Position numbers and translations under genes: made by a program. Below the pieces are notes generated by a model. It did no database searches. It worked only from the letters and a program-made list of their open reading frames with translations, and had not been told where the DNA came from. A stretch of 12,259 bases of DNA from CALFMR01 sp035550595 (GTDB lineage: Bacteria; Acidobacteriota; Vicinamibacteria; Vicinamibacterales; SCN-69-37), in contig DASZOV010000148.1 of NCBI GenBank assembly GCA_035550595.1, positions 1 to 12,259 on the forward strand. Reading direction: 5' to 3'. Shown in pieces: positions 1 to 6,376 of the stretch (its first letter is position 1; each line of letters starts with the position of its first letter).

Positions 1-104
1 GCCTGTCCGTAGATCACGGCGGGGATGCGGCCTTCCCGGCGGAGACGCCCGGCGTTGTTCCGGCCGAACTGGTCGCGACGAACTGCCTCGAGCACTGCTT
101 CCAT
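1..104 (-). CDS. rplY: 50S ribosomal protein bL25 (general stress protein CTC family), N-terminal fragment
   Basis: The first 34 codons of a minus-strand gene run off the left edge. The visible protein begins MEAVLEAVRRDQFGRNNAGR and continues with the LRREGRIPAVIYG stretch typical of the 5S-rRNA-binding domain of bL25/CTC. In that family this segment precedes the Gly-rich loop that contacts 5S rRNA. The ATG at 104-102 has a good ribosome binding site: AGGA at 113-110, five bases upstream. The gene lies 27 bases after the prs stop in the same direction, the usual prs-rplY(-pth) order, so co-transcription is likely. Whether it is the short form or the long CTC form with a C-terminal domain cannot be seen. 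Confidence 0.9.
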   Translation of the reverse strand, partial: MEAVLEAVRRDQFGRNNAGRLRREGRIPAVIYGQ

Positions 105-131
105 GACGGTCCTGTCCTCTTCTTCGTCTCG

Positions 132-1076
132 CTACACGAACAGCTTGGAGACCGACGTCTCCTCGTGAATGCTCCGGATGGCCTGCGCGAGCAGGCGCGC
201 GACCGAGAGCACGACGATCTTGCTGCACCCGGCGCGCTCGCCGTTCATCGGGATGGTGTTCGTCACGATGAGCCGGTCGATGGGCGCGGCCTCGATGCGC
301 GCGATCGCGGGGCCCGACAGCACGCCGTGTACGGCGCTCGCGATCACCCGGCTCGCGCCGTTGTCCTTCAGCGCCTGCGCCGCCTTCTGAATCGTGCCCG
401 CCGTGTCGATGATGTCGTCGGTGAGCACGCAGACCCGCCCGCTCACGTCGCCGACCACGTTCATCACCTCGGCCGTGCCGTCCTCGCTGCGACGCTTGTC
501 GACGATCGCCAGGTCCGCGTCGAGCCGCTTCGCGTAGGCGCGCGCGCGTTCGGCGCCGCCGACGTCGGGCGAGACGATCGTCACCGGCCCGTAACGCTGT
601 CGCGCGAGGTGCTCGATGATGACCGGCGCCGCGAACAGGTGATCGACCGGGATGTCGAAGAACGCCTGGATCTGCGCCTTGTGCAGGTCCATCGTCAGCA
701 CCCGGTTCGCGCCGGCCGCGCTCAGCAGGTTCGCCACGAGCTTGGCCGAAATCGGCACCCGTGGCTTGTCCTTCCGATCCTGCCGCGCGTAGCCGTAGTA
801 CGGAATCACGGCCGTGATGCGCGACGCCGACGACCGGCGGAACGCGTCAATCATCACGCACATTTCGACGAGGTGCTGGTCGACCGGCGACGACGTCGGC
901 TGCACGATGAAGACGTCGGTGCCGCGGATGTTCTCGTCGATCTGGAACGAGACCTCGGTGTCCGGAAACCGGTGCAGCCGCGCGGCGCCGAGCGGGATCC
1001 CCAGGTGCTCGGCAATCTCGCGGGCCAGCGCGGGATGCGCGCTGCCCGTGAACAACTTCAGCGGACCATGAGCCAT
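132..1076 (-). CDS. prs: Ribose-phosphate pyrophosphokinase (PRPP synthetase)
   Basis: Transfers pyrophosphate from ATP to ribose 5-phosphate, giving PRPP for purine, pyrimidine, histidine, tryptophan and NAD synthesis in the cytoplasm. Family signatures in 319-residue numbering (counted from an upstream GTG) are: the ATP-side loop PYYGYARQDRK at 97-107, the Mg-binding DLH at 135-137, DVGGAERARAYAKRL at 176-190, and the ribose-phosphate loop DDIIDTAGT at 225-233. The length is normal for class I enzymes. Two starts are possible: GTG at 1091 or ATG at 1076, giving 314 residues that begin MAHGPLKLFTG. Neither has a clear Shine-Dalgarno. I chose the ATG because it fits the usual short lead before the LKLF/LKIF strand. 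The gene follows tRNA-Gln by about 30-50 bases and precedes rplY by 27, matching the conserved ispE-tRNA-Gln-prs-rplY order. Confidence 0.96.
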   Translation of the reverse strand: MAHGPLKLFTGSAHPALAREIAEHLGIPLGAARLHRFPDTEVSFQIDENIRGTDVFIVQPTSSPVDQHLVEMCVMIDAFRRSSASRITAVIPYYGYARQDRKDKPRVPISAKLVANLLSAAGANRVLTMDLHKAQIQAFFDIPVDHLFAAPVIIEHLARQRYGPVTIVSPDVGGAERARAYAKRLDADLAIVDKRRSEDGTAEVMNVVGDVSGRVCVLTDDIIDTAGTIQKAAQALKDNGASRVIASAVHGVLSGPAIARIEAAPIDRLIVTNTIPMNGERAGCSKIVVLSVARLLAQAIRSIHEETSVSKLFV

Positions 1077-1124
1077 AACGCTATCGGACACACCACGTCG
1101 CCCGATCCCGAAAGAAACGTGATA

Positions 1125-1196
1125 TTGGGGCGGAAGGATTCGAACCTTCGAATACGGGATCCAAAGTCCCGCGCCTTACCGCTTGGCCACGCCCCA
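1125..1196 (-). tRNA. tRNA-Gln, anticodon UUG
   Basis: The minus strand folds into a full cloverleaf of 72 nt. The acceptor stem is TGGGGCG with CGCCCCA, and the discriminator A is at 1125. The D stem is GCC/GGC. The anticodon stem is CGGGA/TCCCG around loop CTTTGGA, with anticodon TTG at 1164-1162. The variable loop is TATTC, and the T stem GAAGG/CCTTC holds the loop TTCGAAT. The unusual first base U and weak first pair U-A are typical of bacterial tRNA-Gln. CCA is not encoded (the next bases are TAT). No promoter is evident in the 111 bases after the ispE stop, so it is probably processed from the ispE-prs transcript. Confidence 0.97.
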
Positions 1197-1307
1197 GCAC
1201 GCCGGCTCAACCGGTCACGTGCGCCACCGGGCGCGCGCGCCGGGCGTTCCGTCCGCCACGCGCCCGCTTGTGCGGTCATCGCGGGCCCGTGCAAACCCGA
1301 AAGTGTA

Positions 1308-2198
1308 TCACAGGCCCAGCCGACGGCCCGCCTCCCGGCGGCCGATGGTTCGCGTGAGCAGCACGAGCCAGTCCGGCCGCTGCAGGCGACGGATTGCCTT
1401 GCGCGCGACGCCGTCGGGAAACACGCCGAAGACGGCCGATCCGCTGCCCGACATGGACACGGCGAGGGCGCCTTCGCGCAGGCATGCGCTGCGGATCTCG
1501 TCGATCATCGGATGGCGTGCGGCGACCGGTGCCTGCAGGTCGTTGGCGAGCGCGAGCGGTCCGCCCGGCCAGCCCACGTCGAGCGACGATGGGGCGGCCG
1601 GACGCACGCCGCTGTGGACGCGATCCTCGTCGAGCCATCGATATGCATCGGCCGTGGCCACGCCGAACGACGGTTTGATCACCACCACTTCCATCCGCCG
1701 CACGTCGTCGACCGGATAGAGCTCGTCGCCGCGACCGATGCCGAGCGCCGTGCCGCCGAGCAGGAAGAACGGGACGTCGCTGCCGAGCTCGCGCGCGGTG
1801 CGGATGAGCTCGGCGCGCGACCGGCGCGCGTGCCAGATCGCATTGAGTCCGACGAGCGCCGCCGCGGCGTCCGCGCTGCCGCCGCCGAGCCCCGCGGCCA
1901 TCGGGATCTGCTTGTCGAGCCGCACGTGGACGTCGCGTGGCTCCCCCTCACGGCCCATCGCACGCCACAAGGCCTCGGCCGCACGCCAGACGAGATTCGT
2001 CCGATCGCTCGCGAGCCCGGGCGCGCGCACCATCAACGCGAACGGCCCGCGACGCGGCGTGAGCGTCAGCCGATCGCCGAGCGCGATCGACTGCAGCAAC
2101 GTCCGCACGTCATGGAACCCATCGGGCCGCGCCTCGCCGACACGCAGCATCAGGTTGATCTTGGCCGTCGGACGCACGACGACCGCCCGCGTCCCCAT
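1308..2198 (-). CDS. ispE: 4-diphosphocytidyl-2-C-methyl-D-erythritol kinase
   Basis: A GHMP-family kinase that phosphorylates CDP-ME at the 2-position using ATP, in the MEP route to IPP and DMAPP. From the chosen start the protein is 296 residues, normal for the family. It shows PTAKINL with the substrate-binding Lys at 13, the RPDGFHDVRTLLQSI segment, the Gly-rich ATP loop MAAGLGGGSADAAA at 100-113, SDVPFF with Asp141 at the catalytic position, and the C-terminal GHMP loop MSGSGSAVFG at 249-258. An in-frame ATG at 2249 would add 17 residues that fit no family feature. The ATG at 2198 gives the usual lead before AKINL, though neither start has a good Shine-Dalgarno. It lies between the LolB-like gene upstream and tRNA-Gln/prs downstream. 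Confidence 0.95.
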   Translation of the reverse strand: MGTRAVVVRPTAKINLMLRVGEARPDGFHDVRTLLQSIALGDRLTLTPRRGPFALMVRAPGLASDRTNLVWRAAEALWRAMGREGEPRDVHVRLDKQIPMAAGLGGGSADAAAALVGLNAIWHARRSRAELIRTARELGSDVPFFLLGGTALGIGRGDELYPVDDVRRMEVVVIKPSFGVATADAYRWLDEDRVHSGVRPAAPSSLDVGWPGGPLALANDLQAPVAARHPMIDEIRSACLREGALAVSMSGSGSAVFGVFPDGVARKAIRRLQRPDWLVLLTRTIGRREAGRRLGL

Positions 2199-2284
2199 GC
2201 GCCCAACGCGGCCTGCTTCCGCTCGTTCCTGATGTACTGCGGTGATCATGGTGGTGCTCGAAAAGTGCTGTCTCGCGAGTCAAC

Positions 2285-2501
2285 TTTTTGCAGTGCGCTG
2301 GGGCCATCTTTCTTTTACCCGCTCGCGGGGCCCCACCCCCGCTCGCCCGCTCAGCCCCGCTCCTTCGTCGCGGGCTTCGCGGACTTTCTATTGATGCGCT
2401 CGCCGCCCTCGCTCCGCTCGGGGGCTCGCGATGTCATCAAAATTTAGTTGCGCCGGAGGCGCCTCCTGCGTTCGAAGTTCGAAGTTCAAAGTTTCGACAC
2501 C
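2285..2501 (-). repeat. Composite intergenic repeat, copy A (fills most of the 319-base gap between the LolB-like gene and ispE)
   Basis: The 2199-2517 gap has no credible gene. Read on the minus strand, away from the LolB-like stop, it contains in order: an AT-rich GAAGTT-type module (2470-2501, + strand GTTCGAAGTTCGAAGTTCAA...); a hairpin GCGCC-TCC-GGCGC (2450-2462) within the palindrome GGAGGCGCCTCC (2455-2466); a 31-base block (2406-2436) matching copy B at 27 of 31 positions; the hairpin GCGGGG-GTGGGG-CCCCGC (2325-2342); and an end block CCCCAGCGCACTGCAAAAA (2285-2303). Copy B at 8561-8677 has the same modules in the same order after the rfaE1 stop. It could be a non-autonomous mobile or REP-like element, or a 3'-UTR/terminator-like structure. 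Confidence 0.7.
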
Positions 2502-2517
2502 TGCTCTTGACTTGCCC

Positions 2518-3351
2518 TTACCTCGCTGCTCCCGATGCGCGCAGTTCCTCGATCGACATCGGCGTCGCCGTCTCAGGCACGCGTACGGTGAAGACCGATG
2601 GTGGCAGCGGGCGATTGATCTCCGCGTCGTCGACGTGCAGGACGATCGACACGCGCGGCTCGGCGCCTGGCGCCGATCGAATCGCCAGGCGGCGCGGCTG
2701 CCCGTTGTCGAAGGCCTGGTAATCGACCTGCAGCCCCGGCGCATCACCCGCGCGTACGGTCCAGCCACCGTCGCGATCCTCGAGGAACACGGTCGTATCG
2801 CCGCTCACGACGCGCAGCAGGTTGCCGTAACGCGCGGCCTCGTTCATCGTGTCGCTCGTCGACACGCAGCCGGCGAGCACGGCCAGCAATCGCGCGGGAC
2901 CAATCGGCACGCCGATGAGCGCGTCGACTATCGCATCGGCCGGCGCGTCGACAACGCGCTGGTCGTCGACGAGAAAGAGTCGCGCGTGCTCCGCCGTGCC
3001 AGCCATCGTGAACACCAGTTGTCCCGACACGCGCGCTTCGAGTCCGATCTCCCCCGCCGAAGTGACCGCGAGACCGAGCACCGCGCTCGCGAACCCGGGA
3101 ATATGTCGATTCGCGACCGTCCCCGAGAGGCCGAGCCGCGCGCGATATGTCCGCATGTTGCGGCACGCATCGACGACCGCCGCCCAACGCCCAGCGCCGT
3201 CCGGCACCGCCGCACCAGGCCCCGACGGCCGCACGAGTAGACGGCCAGCACACGCACCGGCCGACGCGGCTAGACCAGCGGCTGCCGCCGTCCAGGCCAG
3301 GCGATACACGAGAGGCAACACGCGGCGAGACGCCGCCAGACGACGAATCAC
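2518..3351 (-). CDS. LolB-like outer-membrane lipoprotein
   Basis: A predicted lipoprotein of 277 residues. The start is the GTG at 3351-3349, one base after the TGA of the upstream TPR gene, so translation is probably coupled; the open frame extends further upstream inside that gene. A basic N-terminus (RRLAASRR), a hydrophobic stretch (residues 11-32) and the lipobox-like SAGAC with Cys34 form a lipoprotein signal. The mature part looks like the incomplete beta-barrel LolB/LppX type. LIGVPIGPARLLAVLAGC at 145-162 resembles the LolB helix-loop after the strands, and INRPLPPSVFTVRVPE lies near the C-terminus. LolB takes lipoproteins from LolA and inserts them into the outer membrane. The function is inferred from fold-like features and from its place directly before ispE and prs, as in E. 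coli and Pseudomonas; sequence identity to LolB proper is weak. Confidence 0.75.
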   Translation of the reverse strand: MIRRLAASRRVLPLVYRLAWTAAAAGLAASAGACAGRLLVRPSGPGAAVPDGAGRWAAVVDACRNMRTYRARLGLSGTVANRHIPGFASAVLGLAVTSAGEIGLEARVSGQLVFTMAGTAEHARLFLVDDQRVVDAPADAIVDALIGVPIGPARLLAVLAGCVSTSDTMNEAARYGNLLRVVSGDTTVFLEDRDGGWTVRAGDAPGLQVDYQAFDNGQPRRLAIRSAPGAEPRVSIVLHVDDAEINRPLPPSVFTVRVPETATPMSIEELRASGAAR

Positions 3352-3352
3352 G

Positions 3353-5035
3353 TCAGGACTTGCCGGTGAGCGTGCGCGCGCGGTCCCGCTTCTTCGTGAG
3401 CGCGCCCGCATCCACGCCGTCGCGATCGCCGGCGAGCGCGCGGTCGAACGCAGTCGCCGCATCGGCATAGCGCTTCAACTGAAAGTACAGGTCGCCGAGA
3501 TGCTCCTGGATGACCGAGACCTTCGGCAGTCCCTTGGCCGCGCGCTCGAGCGGCTCGCGCGCGAGATCGAACTGGCCGAGCTTCACGTACGCCCAGCCGA
3601 GACTGTCGAGGAACGCCGGGTTGTCGCGGTCGATCGCCAACGCGCGCTTGATGAAGTCGACGGCCTCGGGCAGCTTCTCGCCGCGATCGGCCAGCATGTA
3701 CCCGAGATAGTTCAGCGCGCGCGCGTCGTTCGGGTCCGCGGCGATGAGGGCGCGGAAGACGCGCTCGGCCTCGTTGTACTGTTTGTTCTCATCGTAGGCC
3801 GCGCCGAGCGCGAAGTGGATGGCATCGTCATCCGGCACACGCGCGTGCGCACGTTCGAGGACGTTCACCGCTTCGCGGCGATCGCCCGCGTGGACGAGCG
3901 CGTCGCCGAGCACGCCCACCATCGTCGCGTAATCGCCGGAGTCGACGTCCGCCTGGCGGCCTTCAGCCACGCGCGAGGCCAGCGCGGATGCCGCGCCGCG
4001 ATAGTCGCCGCGCGCCGATCGCGTGGCTGCGAGCGCCAGCGGACCGCGCGCGTCCTCAGGGGCAATCGCGCGAATGCGCGCCACGGCCGCGTCGGCCGCA
4101 TCACGATGCCCCGCTTGCGCTTCGATCTGCGCGAGCAGGTACCATCCCGTCACGTCCTTCGGCCAGTCGCGCGCCACGTCGGCGAGCACGCGTCGAGCCC
4201 CGTCGATGTCGCCGTTGTTGGCGAGCGCGGCGGCGAGACGCGGCCGATAGATGTCGCCGCCAGCTTCGCCGTTGACGATGTCGGCCCAGGCCGATGCGGC
4301 CGTTTTCCAGTCGCCGCCGGCCTCGAGCTGGCCGATCTGCCGCACGCGGATGCCGACCGTGTCGGGCGCGCTGCGGTCGAGCGCGTCACGCGCCGCGTCG
4401 GCCGAGGCCACGTCGCCCGTCGTCTCGTACGCAGACACGAGCATCCGCTGGGCCGGCGCGTAGTCCGGACGATCGTCGAGCACGTGCTTCAGACGCGTGA
4501 TGGCTTTCGCGCCCTGGTGCGTGCGCAGATAGAGATCGGAGAGGACCAGTTCAGCCGCGGGATCATCGACATTGCCGGCCACGGCCTTCTCGAGATGTCC
4601 GATGGCCTCGGTCATCGCCGCGGCACTCGCATCGCTGCCGTCGGGACGGATCGTTCCCGCCTCGATCCAGCCGAGCAGGCGATGCGCCGTGCGATTGTCC
4701 GGATCCGCGTCGAGCGCGCGCTTCGCCTCGGCCGCCGCGTCGGTCATCTGTCCCTGACGCGCGAAGATGCCGGCCAACTCGGCATGGATGGCCGCGGCAT
4801 CGGGCGCAATCGCGAGCGCCTGCCGGAAACTGACGATGGCCGCCGCGTCGTCCTGGCCTTCGAGGCCGAGGCCCTGCAGAAAAAGGTAATAGGCGCGACC
4901 CAGATCGCCGGTCGCCGTCGCGCTGTCGGGCGCCGAAGACGATGCCGGCCATGGCGGTGCATCAGACGAGGCGGTCGATGCGGGCGCCTGCGCCGCCAGC
5001 GCGAGAACCAGAACGATGGACGGAGCGAAGGCCAC
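3353..5035 (-). CDS. Secreted/periplasmic tetratricopeptide (TPR) repeat protein
   Basis: A 560-residue protein starting at GTG 5035. An N-terminal hydrophobic segment (APSIVLVLALAAQA, residues 4-17) followed by a low-complexity Ala/Ser/Pro stretch indicates export. TPR units fill the rest. Clear examples are AIVSFRQALAIAPDAAAIHA around 66-85, AAEAKRALDADPDNRTAHRL at 101-120, a unit ending LGAAYDENKQYNEAERVFRA near 410-429, LNYLGYMLADRGEKLPEAVD at 441-460, FLDSLGWAYVKLGQFDLARE at 475-494 and EHLGDLYFQLKRYADAATAF at 511-530. The LNYLGY and LDSLGWA units are the most canonical. TPRs are protein-binding scaffolds. The homologous slot before lolB-ispE-prs in Pseudomonas (PA4667) also encodes a TPR protein, so a role in envelope biogenesis is plausible but unproven. 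The upstream Shine-Dalgarno (GGAAG, very close to the start) is weak. Confidence 0.85.
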   Translation of the reverse strand: MAFAPSIVLVLALAAQAPASTASSDAPPWPASSSAPDSATATGDLGRAYYLFLQGLGLEGQDDAAAIVSFRQALAIAPDAAAIHAELAGIFARQGQMTDAAAEAKRALDADPDNRTAHRLLGWIEAGTIRPDGSDASAAAMTEAIGHLEKAVAGNVDDPAAELVLSDLYLRTHQGAKAITRLKHVLDDRPDYAPAQRMLVSAYETTGDVASADAARDALDRSAPDTVGIRVRQIGQLEAGGDWKTAASAWADIVNGEAGGDIYRPRLAAALANNGDIDGARRVLADVARDWPKDVTGWYLLAQIEAQAGHRDAADAAVARIRAIAPEDARGPLALAATRSARGDYRGAASALASRVAEGRQADVDSGDYATMVGVLGDALVHAGDRREAVNVLERAHARVPDDDAIHFALGAAYDENKQYNEAERVFRALIAADPNDARALNYLGYMLADRGEKLPEAVDFIKRALAIDRDNPAFLDSLGWAYVKLGQFDLAREPLERAAKGLPKVSVIQEHLGDLYFQLKRYADAATAFDRALAGDRDGVDAGALTKKRDRARTLTGKS

Positions 5036-5112
5036 GGCTTCCGTGATTGTTTCACACCTCGTCGCGCCCCGCCGGCCTTTCGCCGATCTGGCGCCGGCCT
5101 TCGGAGTTGACC

Positions 5113-5118
5113 TATAGT
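5113..5118 (+). promoter_or_regulatory. Candidate -10 element of a leaderless promoter for the LPS operon
   Basis: TATAGT lies six bases before the ATG at 5125. Initiation seven bases after the element would fall on the A of the ATG, giving a leaderless mRNA. The six bases between are all C, so no Shine-Dalgarno is possible. No good -35 is present at the usual distance (5090-5095 is GGCGCC). A TTGACC directly abuts the -10 and cannot serve as its -35. The identical TATAGT hexamer is the -10 of the strong promoter at 12105-12133. Confidence 0.4.
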
Positions 5119-5124
5119 CCCCCC

Positions 5125-5295
5125 ATGGCCGTCGATCCCGCGCTGCTCGAGATCCTGGTGTGTCCGCTCTGCAAGACGCCGGTTCACGTCGTGCACGACG
5201 GCGCGGGTCTCAAGTGCGATACCTGCCGGCGCGTCTACCCGGTCAAGGACGACATCCCCGTGATGCTGGTGGACGAAGCGTCGGTCGAAAACTGA
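5125..5295 (+). CDS. Trm112/YcaR-family zinc-ribbon protein (UPF0434)
   Basis: A 56-residue protein beginning MAVDPALLEILVCPLCKTP. It has CPLC at 13-16 and CDTC at 31-34, a four-Cys zinc ribbon, followed by RRVYPVKDDIPVML, the hallmark C-terminal strand of the UPF0434/Trm112 family. Many bacterial YcaR proteins keep fewer of these cysteines, so a complete set here suggests real zinc binding. Eukaryotic and archaeal Trm112 activates methyltransferases; the bacterial role is not established. In E. coli ycaR sits between lpxK and kdsB, so lying at the head of an LPS operon is a recurring context. The start appears leaderless (TATAGT then six C then ATG), and an upstream in-frame ATG at 5047 would add residues unlike the family. 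The stop is seven bases before the next gene. Confidence 0.9.
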   Translation: MAVDPALLEILVCPLCKTPVHVVHDGAGLKCDTCRRVYPVKDDIPVMLVDEASVEN

Positions 5296-5302
5296 CGCCG
5301 CG

Positions 5303-6376
5303 TTGGACATTCTGATCGTCCGCCTGCGCCTCATCGGCGACGTCGTGTTCACGACGCCCGTGATTGGCGCCTTGCGCCGGCGATTTCCCGACGCGCGCCT
5401 CGTGTATCTCGTCGAAGCGCAAGCCGCACCGATCGTCGCCGGCAATCCTCATCTCTCGGACGTCATCGTCGTGCCGCGACGCCGCGGCTGGCGGCGCGTG
5501 GTCGACGACGTGCGTCTTGCGCGGCAGTTGCGCGCGCGGCGGTTCGACGTCGCGCTCGACCTGCACGGCGGCCCGCGCGCCGCGTGGCTCACCTGGGCGA
5601 GCCGTGCGCGCGTGCGAGTGGGCTACGATGTCCCCGGACGAACCTGGATGTACACCGCGATTGCGCCCCGTTCCCGCGTGCTCCAGCCGCGTCATTCCGT
5701 CGAGAACCAGTGGGACGTGCTGACCGCGCTCGACGCGGCGTTCGCTTCCGGCCCGGATCGCGCCGTCGATCGCGTCACGATGACGGTCGATGCAAACGCG
5801 GTCGTTCGAGTGCGCGCGCGTTGGCGTGACGCAGGCATCCCCGCTGATGCCGAAGTCGTCGTGTTGCACGTGAGCGCCGGCAATCCGTTCAGGCGCTGGC
5901 CCGAGTCGTCGTTCGCCGCGCTCGCATCGGCACTCGTCAGTGCGGCGCCTCGACGCTGGATCGTCGTCACGAGTGGCCCGTCTGATCGTGACGCCGCCGC
6001 GCGTGTCGTCGCGAACGCGCGCGCAGCGGCCAGCGTGTCCGGCGCGCGAATCATCAACGACGACGCGCTGTCACTCGAAGAACTACGAGCGGCGCTCGAC
6101 GACGCGGCGCTGTTCATCGGCGGCGACAGCGGGCCGCTGCACATCGCGTCGACGAGCGACGTGCCGATCGTCGGTCTCTACGGTCCGACACTGCCCGAGC
6201 GATCCGCACCGTGGCGCCCGACCTCCATTCCCACGGCCTCGATCGACGTCGGCGCTCTGCCCTGCCGTCCGTGCGATCAACGCGTGTGCGTGACGCACGA
6301 TTACCGCTGCCTGGCGAACATCACGCCCGACGCCGTGCGCGACGCGGCTGAGCGACTGCTGGAGACGGCCCGATGA
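5303..6376 (+). CDS. Glycosyltransferase family 9 protein (ADP-heptose:LPS heptosyltransferase-like)
   Basis: A 357-residue cytoplasmic or peripheral membrane enzyme expected to transfer heptose from ADP-heptose to the LPS inner core. The N-terminus DILIVRLRLIGDVVFTTPVI is the GT9 acceptor-side start (compare ILI.R...LGD...T.P). FDVALDLHGGPRAAWLTW at 81-98 and the donor-binding FIGGDSGPLHIASTSDVPIV at 271-290, with Asp275 and His280, are family signatures, followed by GLYGPT. A Cys-rich end, LPCRPC...C...YRCL at 319-337, is common in these proteins. The start is TTG at 5303, which fits the family N-terminus exactly. It lacks a Shine-Dalgarno but sits seven bases after the preceding stop, consistent with coupled translation. 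It overlaps the next gene by four bases (ATGA). Which heptose position it uses cannot be told. Confidence 0.93.
   Translation: MDILIVRLRLIGDVVFTTPVIGALRRRFPDARLVYLVEAQAAPIVAGNPHLSDVIVVPRRRGWRRVVDDVRLARQLRARRFDVALDLHGGPRAAWLTWASRARVRVGYDVPGRTWMYTAIAPRSRVLQPRHSVENQWDVLTALDAAFASGPDRAVDRVTMTVDANAVVRVRARWRDAGIPADAEVVVLHVSAGNPFRRWPESSFAALASALVSAAPRRWIVVTSGPSDRDAAARVVANARAAASVSGARIINDDALSLEELRAALDDAALFIGGDSGPLHIASTSDVPIVGLYGPTLPERSAPWRPTSIPTASIDVGALPCRPCDQRVCVTHDYRCLANITPDAVRDAAERLLETAR

Noticed and set aside
2278..2283. TTGACT on the minus strand beside repeat copy A as a -35 for ispE
   Set aside because: No acceptable -10 lies 16-18 bases downstream (CGAGCA, TCGAGC, GAGCAC), so a promoter cannot be supported.
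165..2447. A 760-codon plus-strand open frame across prs, tRNA-Gln and ispE
   Set aside because: It runs antisense through three real genes including a tRNA, with Arg-rich low-complexity translation; a GC artefact.
2455..2466. Palindrome GGAGGCGCCTCC as a terminator of the LolB-like gene
   Set aside because: It forms a small hairpin on the minus strand, but only AACTAAATTTT follows rather than a U-run, so it is described as part of the repeat instead.
2470..2491. GTTCGAAGTTCGAAGTTCAA units as a CRISPR or simple tandem array
   Set aside because: Only two or three 7-base units with no spacers; treated as a module of the composite repeat.
2849..5110. A 753-codon plus-strand open frame opposite the LolB-like and TPR genes
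   Set aside because: Same mirror-frame composition artefact. The minus-strand genes have signal sequences, TPR motifs and tight coupling that the shadow lacks.
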